Translations under genes and position numbers: made by a program
Notes under the pieces: generated by a model
Told to the model about the DNA's origin: nothing
Database searches by the model: none
Seen by the model: only the letters and a program-made list of their open reading frames with translations
Part shown: positions 18,401-26,022 of the stretch, piece after piece
How positions within the stretch are numbered: position 1 is the stretch's first letter
How the letters are laid out: each line of letters starts with the position of its first letter
NCBI GenBank assembly: GCA_002633005.1
Contig: NMRA01000027.1
Span: 721,265 to 753,865, forward strand
Source of the DNA: Phoronis australis
Lineage: Eukaryota; Phoronida; Phoronidae
Reading direction: 5' to 3'
Length of the DNA stretch: 32,601 nucleotides

Positions 18401-21400
18401 CCTTGGTTGTCCTCCACTTGCAACGTCAGCGCCCTCATTAGGTTGTCCTTTTCTACAAGCTTAGCTTTCAGCTGATCAACATCATCTAGTAAATCCTAAA
18501 ATAAATAACTCTCAGTGCCAAAGATTCTCTTTTTTCTGCTTAAATACTTCATCATAAACAAGAGCATCGCAGGGGGTTGAAATGCGCCCACAACAGTACA
18601 GCACAGAGCGTGGTTCTCCAGGTGTTTTCAGTATCATAAAAATGCTCATTAGATGGCACATATACGTCAAATCCTTCCGAATTGGGAAGGTGACATTGAC
18701 GCTCTAACACAAAACCAAATTTCATGAAAATGAACCAAGGAACTCCAAAGATACAGAGGCAAAAGTAGGAGCACCTACAAAAAATTTCACAAAGATCCTT
18801 CAAATGGTTAAGGAAATGTCAGTCATCGCCTACTCATAAGCGACACATCTATATATTTTTGTAGTGATCCTTCCAGCGGTTTAGCAGATAGAGAGGCAGA
18901 TGCCAGAAAACGGACGCAAAAATGACAAAAATGACCACAAGGTGGCATCTAATATTTCATATCCATCCAAAAACGAAATGGCATTATCATCTTAACAAAA
19001 ACCTATTTGCTGAATTTCATAAAAATTTATCAAGGAACTCCGAAAATACAGAGACAAAGGTAAAAAAAAATTGCCACTACAGGGCACAGTGGTAGTCGGA
19101 TCTGTCTGAAAATTGCTGTCACCTGTCGTCAACTTCATAGAAACACACCAGCCAAATTTAAATGAGATCCTACAAGGGGTTCAGGAGATACAGCAGCAGA
19201 CGCCGCACGGCCAGACAGAAATGACTGCTATATGCAACCACATGTGGGCACATGAACATGATCACTAGGTTGCGAAGTGAAAACACATTGTTGTCTCCTT
19301 AATTTCATAAAAATACGACAACGAACTCTAAAGATACAGAGGCAAATGCAAAAAAAAAACACTAATTGAAGACTGTCACAAGGAAGCACAGCTGCAGTAG
19401 AATTGGTTACCATCTTAATAGAAACACGTGCCAAATTTCCCAAAGATCCTCCAAAGAGTTATGGAGATACAGCCACGGATGCAAAAAATGCCACTAGGGG
19501 TCGTCAGGGTAGATGAACTCGTCCGAAAATCAGTGTCAGCTGTGGCCTTCTCATCAGAAACACATCTATCAATTTTCATAATCATGCTCTGAGCAGTTTG
19601 GTGGATAGAGAGATGGATGTCAAAAACATACCATAAAATTTCTAAAATTGCCATCAGATGGAGCGCAATTCGTCAAATCTGTCCAAAAACAAAAAGGCAT
19701 CATCACCTCCTTAACAAAAACATATTCTTAAATTTCACGACAATCCATCACGGAAGTCCAAAGCTACAGAGGCAATGGAAAAAATAAAATTGTCACTAGA
19801 GGGCAAAGCGTTAGTCGGATCAGTTAGAAAGTCATTGTCATCTGTTTCATAGGAAAACATATTTGCAGTTTCTACGTCAAAGTTCAAGCATGCAAATGTC
19901 AATTGAAAATGTGAAGACACTTTTCAGTGATGAAATTCATTAGATTATTGAAACAGATCTTACAACATGTTTCTTCCGCAGTTCGTTGATGACGAGGTCT
20001 TTTCGTGAAATTCCTTCCACTAATAACTTCAAGTGCTCTTCCACGTTTTCTTTCACATGACACTCTATGGTGTGTTGTGATCCCTGAAACACAATCATAC
20101 AACAAGCAAATATAAGCGTGCATCATAGGCCAGTGGGAAAACTAAGACAATAGAATACTCCATATACCTATCACACAACAAGGAAATGTTTGAGTAAATC
20201 ATCATCACGTAACAAGGTAACTTAAGATTGCATCATCAATCAATAGAAGAAACTACAGTAAGTTGTAGAGAAGAAGGTAACCATTATTGGGAGCATAACT
20301 TAGTCGAACTCTTCCCTTAGCTACCACCATAGTTAGCAATAACGGACTGGGAGTGGGTGACAGACCTTCACCATAGTTAGGTATAGTGGAGTGGGCAGTG
20401 GGTGACAGATCCTCACCATAGTTAGGTATAGTGGACTGGGCAGTGAGTGACAGACCCTCACCAAAGTTAGGTATAGTGGACTGGGCAGGGGGTGACAGAT
20501 CCTCACCACAGTTAGGTATAGTGGACTGGGCAGTGGGTGACTGACCCTCACCATAGTTAGGTATAGTGGACTGGGCAGTGGGTGACAGATCCTCACCATA
20601 GTTAGGTATAGTGGACTGGGCAGTGGGTGACAGATCCTCACCATAGTTAGGTATAGTGGACAGGGCAGTGAGTGACAGATCCTCACCATAGTTAGGTTTA
20701 GTGGACTGGGCAGTGGGTGACTGACCCTCACCATAGTTACGTATGGTGGACTGGGCAGTGGGTGACAGACCCTCATAATATTTCAAATAATATGGGAGCT
20801 GACTTTAAAATATTTACCAACAGTGTGACCAAAATAAAGACCTACCTCGTATATACACCCATATTCCGCAAAGACGCACTTAAAAGGGCGTGCTGGGCAG
20901 CTTCTAAAGTGGGCGTCCAACTAAAACATTAAAAACAGCTTTACACAGGGGAAATTTCTGAACAATACAGATGAAAGGATGATATTATAAATTTATCGAG
21001 TCTGACTCAGAAATAGCTAGCATGTCATTGTAAACTCTAATACACCTGTTACACAAACATGTCAATTGTCGGCATCTTTCAAAAATTACCTTAACAATTT
21101 ATTATGTGTGGTTTAATGCCTATCTTTGTAACGACCCTTAAATATTCTGACAAATTATCTGACCTAAGCCGCATTCTCTGCATTCAAATTTCTGTAAAAG
21201 AATCACTAACTTCCAAAAACAACTAATAATTTCTACAAGTTCTAGCTCCCCTATTGGCAACTCTAGACATCAGCATGTACTTGGCAAATGGAGTTAACAA
21301 CAAGAACAACACATGGCATTGAAATGCGTCCACGACTACACTGTGAACAGTAAGTTTCAAGGGGTGTTTATCAGTGTAATAAAAATAGCCTCTAGATGGC

Positions 21401-24400
21401 GCACGATATGCCCAACCATCCATCAGTGTCCCCAATTTCAGAGACTGTCCCAAACTGGAGAATACTTAAACATTCACTGTTGCTAAAGCTGTGCTTACCT
21501 CTTCCCGAGGGAACTGGGACATACCACAGTTATGTGGACAGCTAATCATTGCCTTCGGACAAAGCTGATTTTCGTGGTCCTGTAAACACAGGTACAAACA
21601 CACGGCAATAGGACACGTCTAATATACAGTGCTTTAGCCTTGTGCCAGTATAAAGACACATGCAACGTTGAACATGTTTAGTGTAAATCATGCAACTATC
21701 ACAGCACACAACACAGTTTGCAGTGTAAAGATTACAAAGTGTTCACAGTAAAGATTACAAAGTGTTCACAGTAAAGATTACAAAGTGTTCACAATAAAGA
21801 TTACAAAGTGTTCATGGTAAAGATTACAAAGTGTTCACGGTAAAGAGTATAAAGTGTTCACAGTAAAGCTAAACGTAGTCCCACTACCTTAAATCACCAT
21901 CAACTTATTCGGTGAAATGTGTGGTAGCTAGGCTGAACAAGGTCCACCAAATACTATATCACTACATGTCCATTTAGTTTTATTTTCAAGTCATCGCAAT
22001 GTTGAAAAAACTACTATTGTAACTGACTTTTGAGTTCCTCCAATCACAGCAGTACTATAGGAACGCTCTGCGGAGAAATTTGCCGAAGTACAATTTAACC
22101 ATATGCTATGCTTATTTGGGAGATATTATACTTCTCTACTGGTACAAACCTTCAACTCTGCAAACGGCACAAGGTCGCCACATGTACTACAGCTGATACG
22201 TCGGTAGTTGCATAATTGACTTTCATGCTCTCTCAACTTGAGTTTCGTCACCAATTCTCTACATCCGTAGCGCTTGTTTGGGCACTCAGATGGTGTAAAC
22301 TCGCAACTCTTGACATGTTCCTGCCATACAAAACACATTCATTGATGGGAAAGTACAAACCAGAGATGGCTAAGACACAAGAGTACAGAATGTCTGTCAA
22401 CTGTTCCAGTACAGAGTCAAACTAGTATCATTAAAGATGGCTACTAGTGCGTGACAAGAGTATAGGATGTCAGACACCTGTATCAGTGTCGACTACAGAG
22501 TCAAATTATCACCCTAAAGATGGCTAAGTGACAAGAGCATAGAATGTTAGCCATCTGCTTCAGAACAGTCACATTTTAAGACCTCTTAAACTTACACCAA
22601 AACAGTAAGGTAATAATTTTTGGTCACATCAAACATGCTTTAGATCCTGGAAAAACCCCAAACTAGTAAAATTACAACCACTGTAAATCAAATTTATAAT
22701 TCAAATGCTGGTTTGACCTACAGTGTAACAGTGCGCAGCTTAAGTGTGAATCATGCACTTGAACCGAATGACCTTTTTTACCTTTACAGGTGACTAAATT
22801 AACAATACAACCACTTTAATTGAATAAATCTAACACAAAAGATGTAGACATCAATCAATCAATCACACGCAGGATAGCAGTGTTTAGCAGAAAAAAAAAC
22901 TTCCCTTTCACAAATTACTGTACCTCCAAATCTTTCCACTTGACTTTAGCTTGACATCCATACTGTTCATGTGTACAGTAAACCATCAGCTTAAGGACAT
23001 CTCGTCTGGCCGACGAATCAGGATTCAACTACACAAGCAGAAAAATACACATACACTTCTTGTCCACATCACACTTAAAAATAATTTTGTGTCAGGTTTG
23101 GAGGCATGCATGCTTTCTTTTAAATCTTTTACAGTTCTTTCTTGACAAGCACACAACGTGGAACACCGACCATGGGAGCAGAAACCCGTTCTGACCGTCT
23201 CACTTTATGGTAAGAGTTACCTTACAACTTCTGTTCAGGCAACACAAATACTTGTAACAAACCAGTCATGTCTTGTTAACCACATCTTCATGTTAACAAG
23301 AACATTGATAATAAGCTTACCTAAATGGAAATATTCCATCATGGTCCAGTGTCACTGTTCACCTTAAAGGAAATTTGCCTGTGGCTTGAAATGTTCTTCT
23401 ACTAGGAAAAAATCCATCTCAGTCGTTCATAATACCCACCTAAGTTAGTGACACGTCCCTACCAACCGGCCTTCAACAGTAGGCCTACTGTCTTACTCAT
23501 TCATTTAAGCATTCCATGTTGGCAAGGGGGGGGGGCTGTGACTAAGGGTTTCTCCTGCTTCACCAACCATTTGTCCAACTTTTGCGATACAAAATATCAT
23601 GAATTACAGCATAATACCAGAAGTCAACAAATTTTGAAACAATTACAAACCAGAATCTGGAACACCTGGGCATACCATTGTAGTAATAGCCGAGATCACC
23701 CGACTCGGGAATCGAACCCGCGACCCCCATAAAACCGGCAAGCGTGCTAACCATTCAGCTAATAGGCAATTGCCCGTTAGCGAGTAGCTAACAGAGGCTC
23801 ATATAATTCACCGGAAGCACATCTACAACATTCCCCCCTTTCCTACGGAACGGGCACGCGACCAGGGAGGTGAACACCAGGATGTCTCGCATACAGGTCA
23901 TCAATGTCCCTTGGTACCTTTACCATCACAACACAGGTGAACACAAGGTAGTCTCTCATACAGGTCCTTGACTCCTGGAACCTTCCACACGCGCCGTCCC
24001 GAGATCCGTGGGTACTAGTTGGCAGTGCTTCATCGGTAGATCATCCGTTTGCCGACTACGCCATTTGTAGTAATAGCCGAGATCACCGGACTCGGGAATC
24101 GAACCCGCGACCCCCATAAAGCCGGCAAGCGTGCTAACCATTCAGCTAATAGGCAATTGCCCGTTAGCGAGTAGCTAAAAGAGGCTCATATAATTCACCG
24201 GAAGCACATCTACAACACCATCAAATACTTACACTGTCTAGACTGATCTCCTCGCAATCCTCTTCATTTGCTGGACATTTCAAGTGTTTTTCTGGTGGGA
24301 GACCACTGAGTAGTTCACGAACACAGTCCTCACACATTCTATGACCACATGAAGTCTGTACAGCATTTCTTAGTACATTATGGCAGTGTACACAAAGATA

Positions 24401-24505
24401 CTTGTCACTTAATTCTGACACAAATTTTGGACTTCCACTTGGAGTGGTTAGGCTCAGAAGTGAACCGCCACCACTTCTAGAACGCATGGAAGCCATACCA
24501 GCCAT
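14851..24505 (-). CDS. TRAF3-like: TRAF3-like adaptor / E3 ligase, 9 coding exons, 566 aa
   Basis: Nine exons join in frame to a 1701-nt CDS: 24505-24233, 23028-22924, 22320-22150, 21579-21499, 20920-20846, 20083-19964, 18495-18382, 15803-15611 and 15419-14851. Domains: RING at residues ~38-84 (C38, C41, C53, H55, C58, C61, C77, C84), a run of TRAF-type zinc fingers (~100-245), coiled-coil TRAF-N (~245-400), and MATH/TRAF-C (~413-560). The MATH start SYNGVLIWKIRDY, the YGYKMCARVYLNGDG block and NIASGCPMFV are near identical to vertebrate TRAF3, and 566 aa matches its length (568 in human). TRAF3 proteins are cytoplasmic adaptors and ubiquitin ligases that couple TNF-receptor, Toll-like and RIG-I-type signalling to NF-kB and interferon-type outputs. 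Introns hold a TRIM-like LTR element, minisatellites and a repeat array. Family is certain; orthology to TRAF3 over other TRAFs is likely. Confidence 0.95.
15611..15803 (-). CDS. TRAF3-like: TRAF3-like exon 8 (coiled coil)
   Basis: Acceptor TTGGCAG|GGTGTC and donor CACAAG|GTATGG; 193 nt, leaves phase 1. Encodes a coiled-coil stretch and a serine run (KSSSSSAQ) before the final TRAF-N helix. Confidence 0.92.
15804..18381 (-). other. TRAF3-like intron 7, no other feature recognised
   Basis: About 2.6 kb of AT-rich intron. I found no additional exon, transposon ORF or RNA gene. Two loosely similar segments (near 16575 and 17105, both with TTTG/CT-AG-AAACAAA-TGAGA-TAA) suggest an old internal duplication. 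Confidence 0.5.
18382..18495 (-). CDS. TRAF3-like: TRAF3-like exon 7 (coiled coil)
   Basis: Acceptor ATTTTAG|GATTTA and donor TTGCAG|GTAACA; 114 nt, 38 codons, phase 0. Heptad-rich sequence (DLLDDVDQLKAKLVEKDN), part of the TRAF-N coiled coil. Confidence 0.9.
18555..19880. repeat. Degenerate array in TRAF intron 6 (same family as 5462-6790)
   Basis: Recurring modules match the left-hand array in the same orientation: AAGGAACTCCAAAGATACAG at about 18737 and variants at 19033, 19322 and 19752 (spacing 289-430 bp), plus GCCACTAGGGGTC, CTCGTCCGAAAATCAG, AGAAACACATCT and AAAGATCCT. The left edge (near 18565, GCATCG..GGGTTGAAATGCGCCCAC) resembles 21300-21330, which gives a candidate element end. 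Non-coding. Confidence 0.6.
19964..20083 (-). CDS. TRAF3-like: TRAF3-like exon 6
   Basis: Acceptor GTTTCAG|GGATCA and donor CATGTT|GTAAGA; 120 nt, 40 codons, phase 0. Encodes the last Cys/His of the zinc fingers (QHTIECHVKENVEEH) and the start of the coiled coil. Confidence 0.9.
20340..20778. repeat. 45-bp minisatellite, about 10 copies, in TRAF intron 5
   Basis: Units of 45 bp, each containing CTCACCATAGTTAGGTATAG and GGACTGGGCAGTGGGTGACA with few substitutions, repeat about ten times between exons 5 and 6 of the TRAF3-like gene. Because 45 is divisible by three and the unit lacks stops in more than one minus-strand frame, 147- and 177-codon open frames appear; these are repeat artefacts. 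Copies differ at single positions, consistent with a recently expanding array that is probably length-polymorphic. Confidence 0.95.
20846..20920 (-). CDS. TRAF3-like: TRAF3-like exon 5 (75-bp zinc finger exon)
   Basis: Acceptor GTTTTAG|TTGGAC and donor TACGAG|GTAGGT; 75 nt, 25 codons, phase 0. Encodes LDAHFRSCPARPFKC and EYGC, the finger that would otherwise be missing between exons 4 and 6. It is too short for ORF-length filters and lies beside the 45-bp minisatellite. Confidence 0.88.
21300..21480. repeat. Array-family fragment in TRAF intron 4
   Basis: Shares ACATGGCATTGAAATGCG, GGGGTGTTTATCAGT.T.ATAAAAAT, CTCTAGATGGCGCAC and CCATCCA with the start of the array at 18565-18700. Probably one end of the same repeat family. 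Confidence 0.55.
21499..21579 (-). CDS. TRAF3-like: TRAF3-like exon 4 (zinc finger)
   Basis: Acceptor TTTACAG|GACCAC and donor GAAGAG|GTAAGC; 81 nt, 27 codons, phase 0. Encodes DHENQLCPKAMISCPHNCG, a typical TRAF zinc-finger segment. Confidence 0.92.
21724..21868. repeat. 23-bp tandem repeat, about 6 copies, in TRAF intron 3
   Basis: The unit GTAAAGATTACAAAGTGTTC plus three bases repeats about 6.3 times with minor changes (one copy reads GAGTATAAAG). Intronic, non-coding. Confidence 0.95.
22150..22320 (-). CDS. TRAF3-like: TRAF3-like exon 3 (zinc fingers)
   Basis: Acceptor TATGGCAG|GAACATG and donor TTGAAG|GTTTGT; 171 nt, phase 0. Encodes a TRAF-type zinc finger with CPNKRYGC and HESQLCNYRRISC. 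The apparent ATG upstream in the open frame is intronic. Confidence 0.93.
22363..22563. repeat. Imperfect tandem repeat (~71-83 bp x ~2.6) in TRAF intron 2
   Basis: AGATGGCTA is followed by GACAAGAGTATAGAATGTC-like text and ACAGAGTCAAA at 22364, 22435 and 22518. Three partial copies of unequal length. Confidence 0.7.
22924..23028 (-). CDS. TRAF3-like: TRAF3-like exon 2
   Basis: Acceptor TTGTGTAG|TTGAATCC and donor TTGGAG|GTACAG; 105 nt, phase 0 both sides. Encodes RRDVLKLMVYCTHEQYGC and WKDLE, the first TRAF zinc finger half. Confidence 0.9.
23476..23491. repeat. 16-bp perfect palindrome ACAGTAGGCCTACTGT
   Basis: A perfect self-complementary 16-mer in TRAF intron 1. Its core GTAGGCCTAC recurs at 32107-32118 and 32194-32203. 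Confidence 0.8.
23679..23830 (-). repeat. 3' LTR of TRIM-like element
   Basis: 152 bp, same ends as the 5' LTR, directly preceded by the polypurine tract and followed by the CCAT duplication. Confidence 0.93.
23708..23761 (-). promoter_or_regulatory. tRNA-like Pol III promoter (A and B boxes) in 3' LTR
   Basis: Identical A box (23761-23751) and B box (23718-23708) in the second LTR; the flanking bases carry the LTR differences. Confidence 0.75.
23831..23844 (-). other. Polypurine tract of TRIM-like element
   Basis: AGGAAAGGGGGGAA, 14 uninterrupted purines immediately upstream of the 3' LTR; the expected plus-strand primer. Confidence 0.88.
24050..24063 (-). other. Primer-binding site (tRNA-Ser type)
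   Basis: TGGCGTAGTCGGCA on the minus strand is complementary, over 14 nt including CCA, to the 3' end of metazoan tRNA-Ser (…TGCCGACTACG plus CCA, as in human tRNA-Ser-AGA). It lies 2 nt from the 5' LTR, the standard position for reverse-transcription priming. Confidence 0.85.
24066..24217 (-). repeat. 5' LTR of TRIM-like element
   Basis: 152 bp, starts TGTTGTAGATGTG and ends GCTATTACTACA on the minus strand. Contains TTATATGAG (possible TATA-like) and the tRNA-like segment. Differs from the 3' LTR at three bases. Confidence 0.93.
24095..24148 (-). promoter_or_regulatory. tRNA-like Pol III promoter (A and B boxes) in 5' LTR
   Basis: A box TAGCTGAATGG (24148-24138) and B box GGTTCGATTCC (24105-24095), 32 nt apart as in a tRNA. 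A D-stem (GCT/AGC) and a T-arm (CGGG-TTCGATT-CCCG) can form. The acceptor stem does not pair convincingly and the anticodon arm is degenerate, so this is a tRNA-derived promoter rather than a functional tRNA gene. Confidence 0.75.
24233..24505 (-). CDS. TRAF3-like: TRAF3-like exon 1 (RING)
   Basis: ATG at 24505-24503 in context AATAATGGC (A at -3, G at +4). 91 codons end at GACAGT|GTAAGT, donor at 24232, phase 0. It carries the RING finger CVHC...CGHRMCEDC. The TRIM-like element starts 15 nt into the following intron. Confidence 0.93.
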
Positions 24506-25106
24506 TATTCATTGAAACGTAACTTTAGTTGACGTCTCTGGTCGCTCTTTGTTTTTAGTTTCTGTGCTTCACTTTACAGTTAGCCACGAATAGGTCTTCA
24601 ATAATACCGTCTCGACTGATGAGTGACGTTCGTCACCAGACTACCAATTTTAAAGCAGAACACTGACTTCGAACAACGCACTTTCCCAACTTGGGGGAGA
24701 TAAAGACTTACACACACGAGGAATTGGTATGACTATCCCTTTATGGAAAAACCAAGACACAGCAATGATTCTGGGTTTTTCCAGGCGTGAATCACGCCAT
24801 CTCATCGTAACGTAAAACAGTTATGTCTAAGATGGAATGAAGCGCTTCAAATACACTCCTCAGTAAGAAATCACCTCATGTCAAAATTTCGCACAAGCAC
24901 ATTGTAAAGGGTCCCTAAGTAACACGTTCATTATCTTTCTTGACACACATCCAAAGCAAGTTCACGCTCCCACGCTGGGGCTATTCGGAGGATTCTCCTC
25001 GCGGTGTCGCTGCTGTACTAGTGGTGATTGAATTGCGCATGCGTCGCTGTCTGCATGTAAACAGCTGGTAAAAAGACGGATTGTTATCAAAATACGTCGT
25101 CGCGCA
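24506..25106. promoter_or_regulatory. Bidirectional intergenic region (TRAF3-like / THAP-like)
   Basis: About 600 bp separates the minus-strand TRAF3-like start codon from the plus-strand THAP-like frame. It should hold the TRAF 5' UTR and promoter. I see no consensus TATA box at a clear start; a shared promoter is inference from the head-to-head layout. Confidence 0.4.
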
Positions 25107-25265
25107 AAGCCTTATTATTGCTATTTTGCCTGGTGCAAATCTTCGACAGATGGTCACAAATTACCAAAAGACCTAAGGTTACTACATTCGTGGAGAGTTG
25201 CGGTCAAAAGGGTCAACCAACTGACAAAAAGTGTGTGGATGCGGAAGCCCTGGGAGACTACGTAA
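25107..25265 (+). pseudogene. THAP-like zinc-finger N-terminus (fragment or first exon)
   Basis: In the frame starting at CCT 25110 the translation reads PYYCYFAWCKSS, then GHKLPKDLRLLHSW and RVAVKRVN. This is the start of a C2CH THAP domain: first Cys pair C-x4-C, the hallmark LPKD and the Trp before A-V-K-R. Where THAP proteins have Met-Pro, this has Lys-Pro (AAG CCT), and no in-frame ATG occurs before an upstream TGA. The frame stops at TAA 25263-25265 without the distal C-x2-H. It could be a gene whose start is spliced on, an N-terminus with a lost ATG, or a relic of a THAP-bearing transposon. THAP domains bind DNA. Confidence is moderate for the domain and low for function. Confidence 0.5.
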
Positions 25266-25976
25266 CATTACTGCCAGTGTCATTACTTGAACGCTTGGTA
25301 GGTTTTTAGCAATCAAGTTTCTATCGACATCGTTCGGTGATGTTATCCCCACCAGTTACCCCACTGAATAACGGGTTTATTAAATGGAACTAAGTGTTTC
25401 TTTTCGGAAACTTACCCAGGGGACTCGGATGCTGGGTAGGCTAGCAGCAAATATTCACATATTGTCCTCCAGGGGTGGGACGGTGCGCCTAATATAAGAG
25501 GTGTATACCGTGTATGGTACGTGACGCTCAGAAGTCGAGGGTGACTTCTTTCACAGCAGTTTCTCTTCAAAGTTATGCTATGTCCAATGAAATTCTCTAG
25601 ACGAGTGAGTTTCCTTTTTTATAGCAGACCCCACCCCCCAGGACTACCAGATTAGTTACCGAATTGATGAATAAGCTATTCAGTCAGTGTTATAGCATTG
25701 CATTGCAATAAAAGTTGACACCTAGAATGAATTTTACTTGTTAAGGTCAGATGCACATTTTAGGTGTCATGAAAAATACACTTTTAGCCTGTTTCACATA
25801 GTTTAATTTAGATCTTAAACAGTACACACCATGGATTTTTGCACATTTTGAATTACCGCTGGCCACAGACTAAATGTATGACGTAAAATTTAGCTAAACC
25901 CATGTTTATTTTGTATAATTAGCTCGAAATTTTGATTTTTCTTTCAATTTTGCCAATTTTCACATTTCCCGCCATG
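25266..25976. other. Intergenic, no gene recognised
   Basis: AT-rich, with no exon continuing the THAP-like domain that I could recognise. Confidence 0.45.
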
Positions 25977-25984
25977 TGACGTCA
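25977..25984. promoter_or_regulatory. Palindromic CRE-like site TGACGTCA
   Basis: A perfect CRE/ATF octamer 39 bp upstream of the ATG at 26023. It is part of a 16-nt segment (25979-25994) repeated in inverse orientation at 26631-26646. Binding is not shown. Confidence 0.4.
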
Positions 25985-26022
25985 TGGGTTGAACACAAGA
26001 GATCAGTGACTAGCATTGAACA

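Larger units (their letters stand above)
23679..24217 (-). mobile_element. TRIM-like LTR retroelement with tRNA-like LTRs
   Basis: A complete 539-bp non-coding LTR element on the minus strand. The 5' LTR is 24217-24066 and the 3' LTR 23830-23679, each 152 bp with TGTTGTAG...ACTACA ends, differing at three positions. The 235-bp interior begins, two bases after the 5' LTR, with a primer-binding site (24063-24050) and ends with a 14-nt polypurine tract (23844-23831) abutting the 3' LTR. A 4-bp duplication CCAT flanks the insertion (23675-23678, 24218-24221). The interior has two diverged 67-bp direct repeats (from 23869 and 23936) and no ORF. Size and layout fit terminal-repeat retrotransposons in miniature, mobilised in trans by an autonomous Ty3/gypsy-like partner (inference). 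It inserted 15 nt after the exon 1 donor of the TRAF3-like gene, in the sense orientation. LTR similarity of 98% implies a fairly recent insertion. Confidence 0.92.

Noticed and set aside
20253-20786. 177-codon and overlapping 147-codon repeat-rich minus-strand ORFs
   Set aside because: They are translations of the 45-bp minisatellite in two frames, inside a TRAF intron.
21724-21868. CRISPR-like array
   Set aside because: Units are contiguous with no spacers, and the context is an animal intron.
23690-23770. Two functional tRNA genes on the minus strand (A/B boxes at 23708-23761 and 24095-24148)
   Set aside because: The acceptor stem does not pair and the anticodon arm is degenerate. Both copies sit inside matched 152-bp LTRs with PBS, PPT and target duplication, so they are parts of one LTR element.
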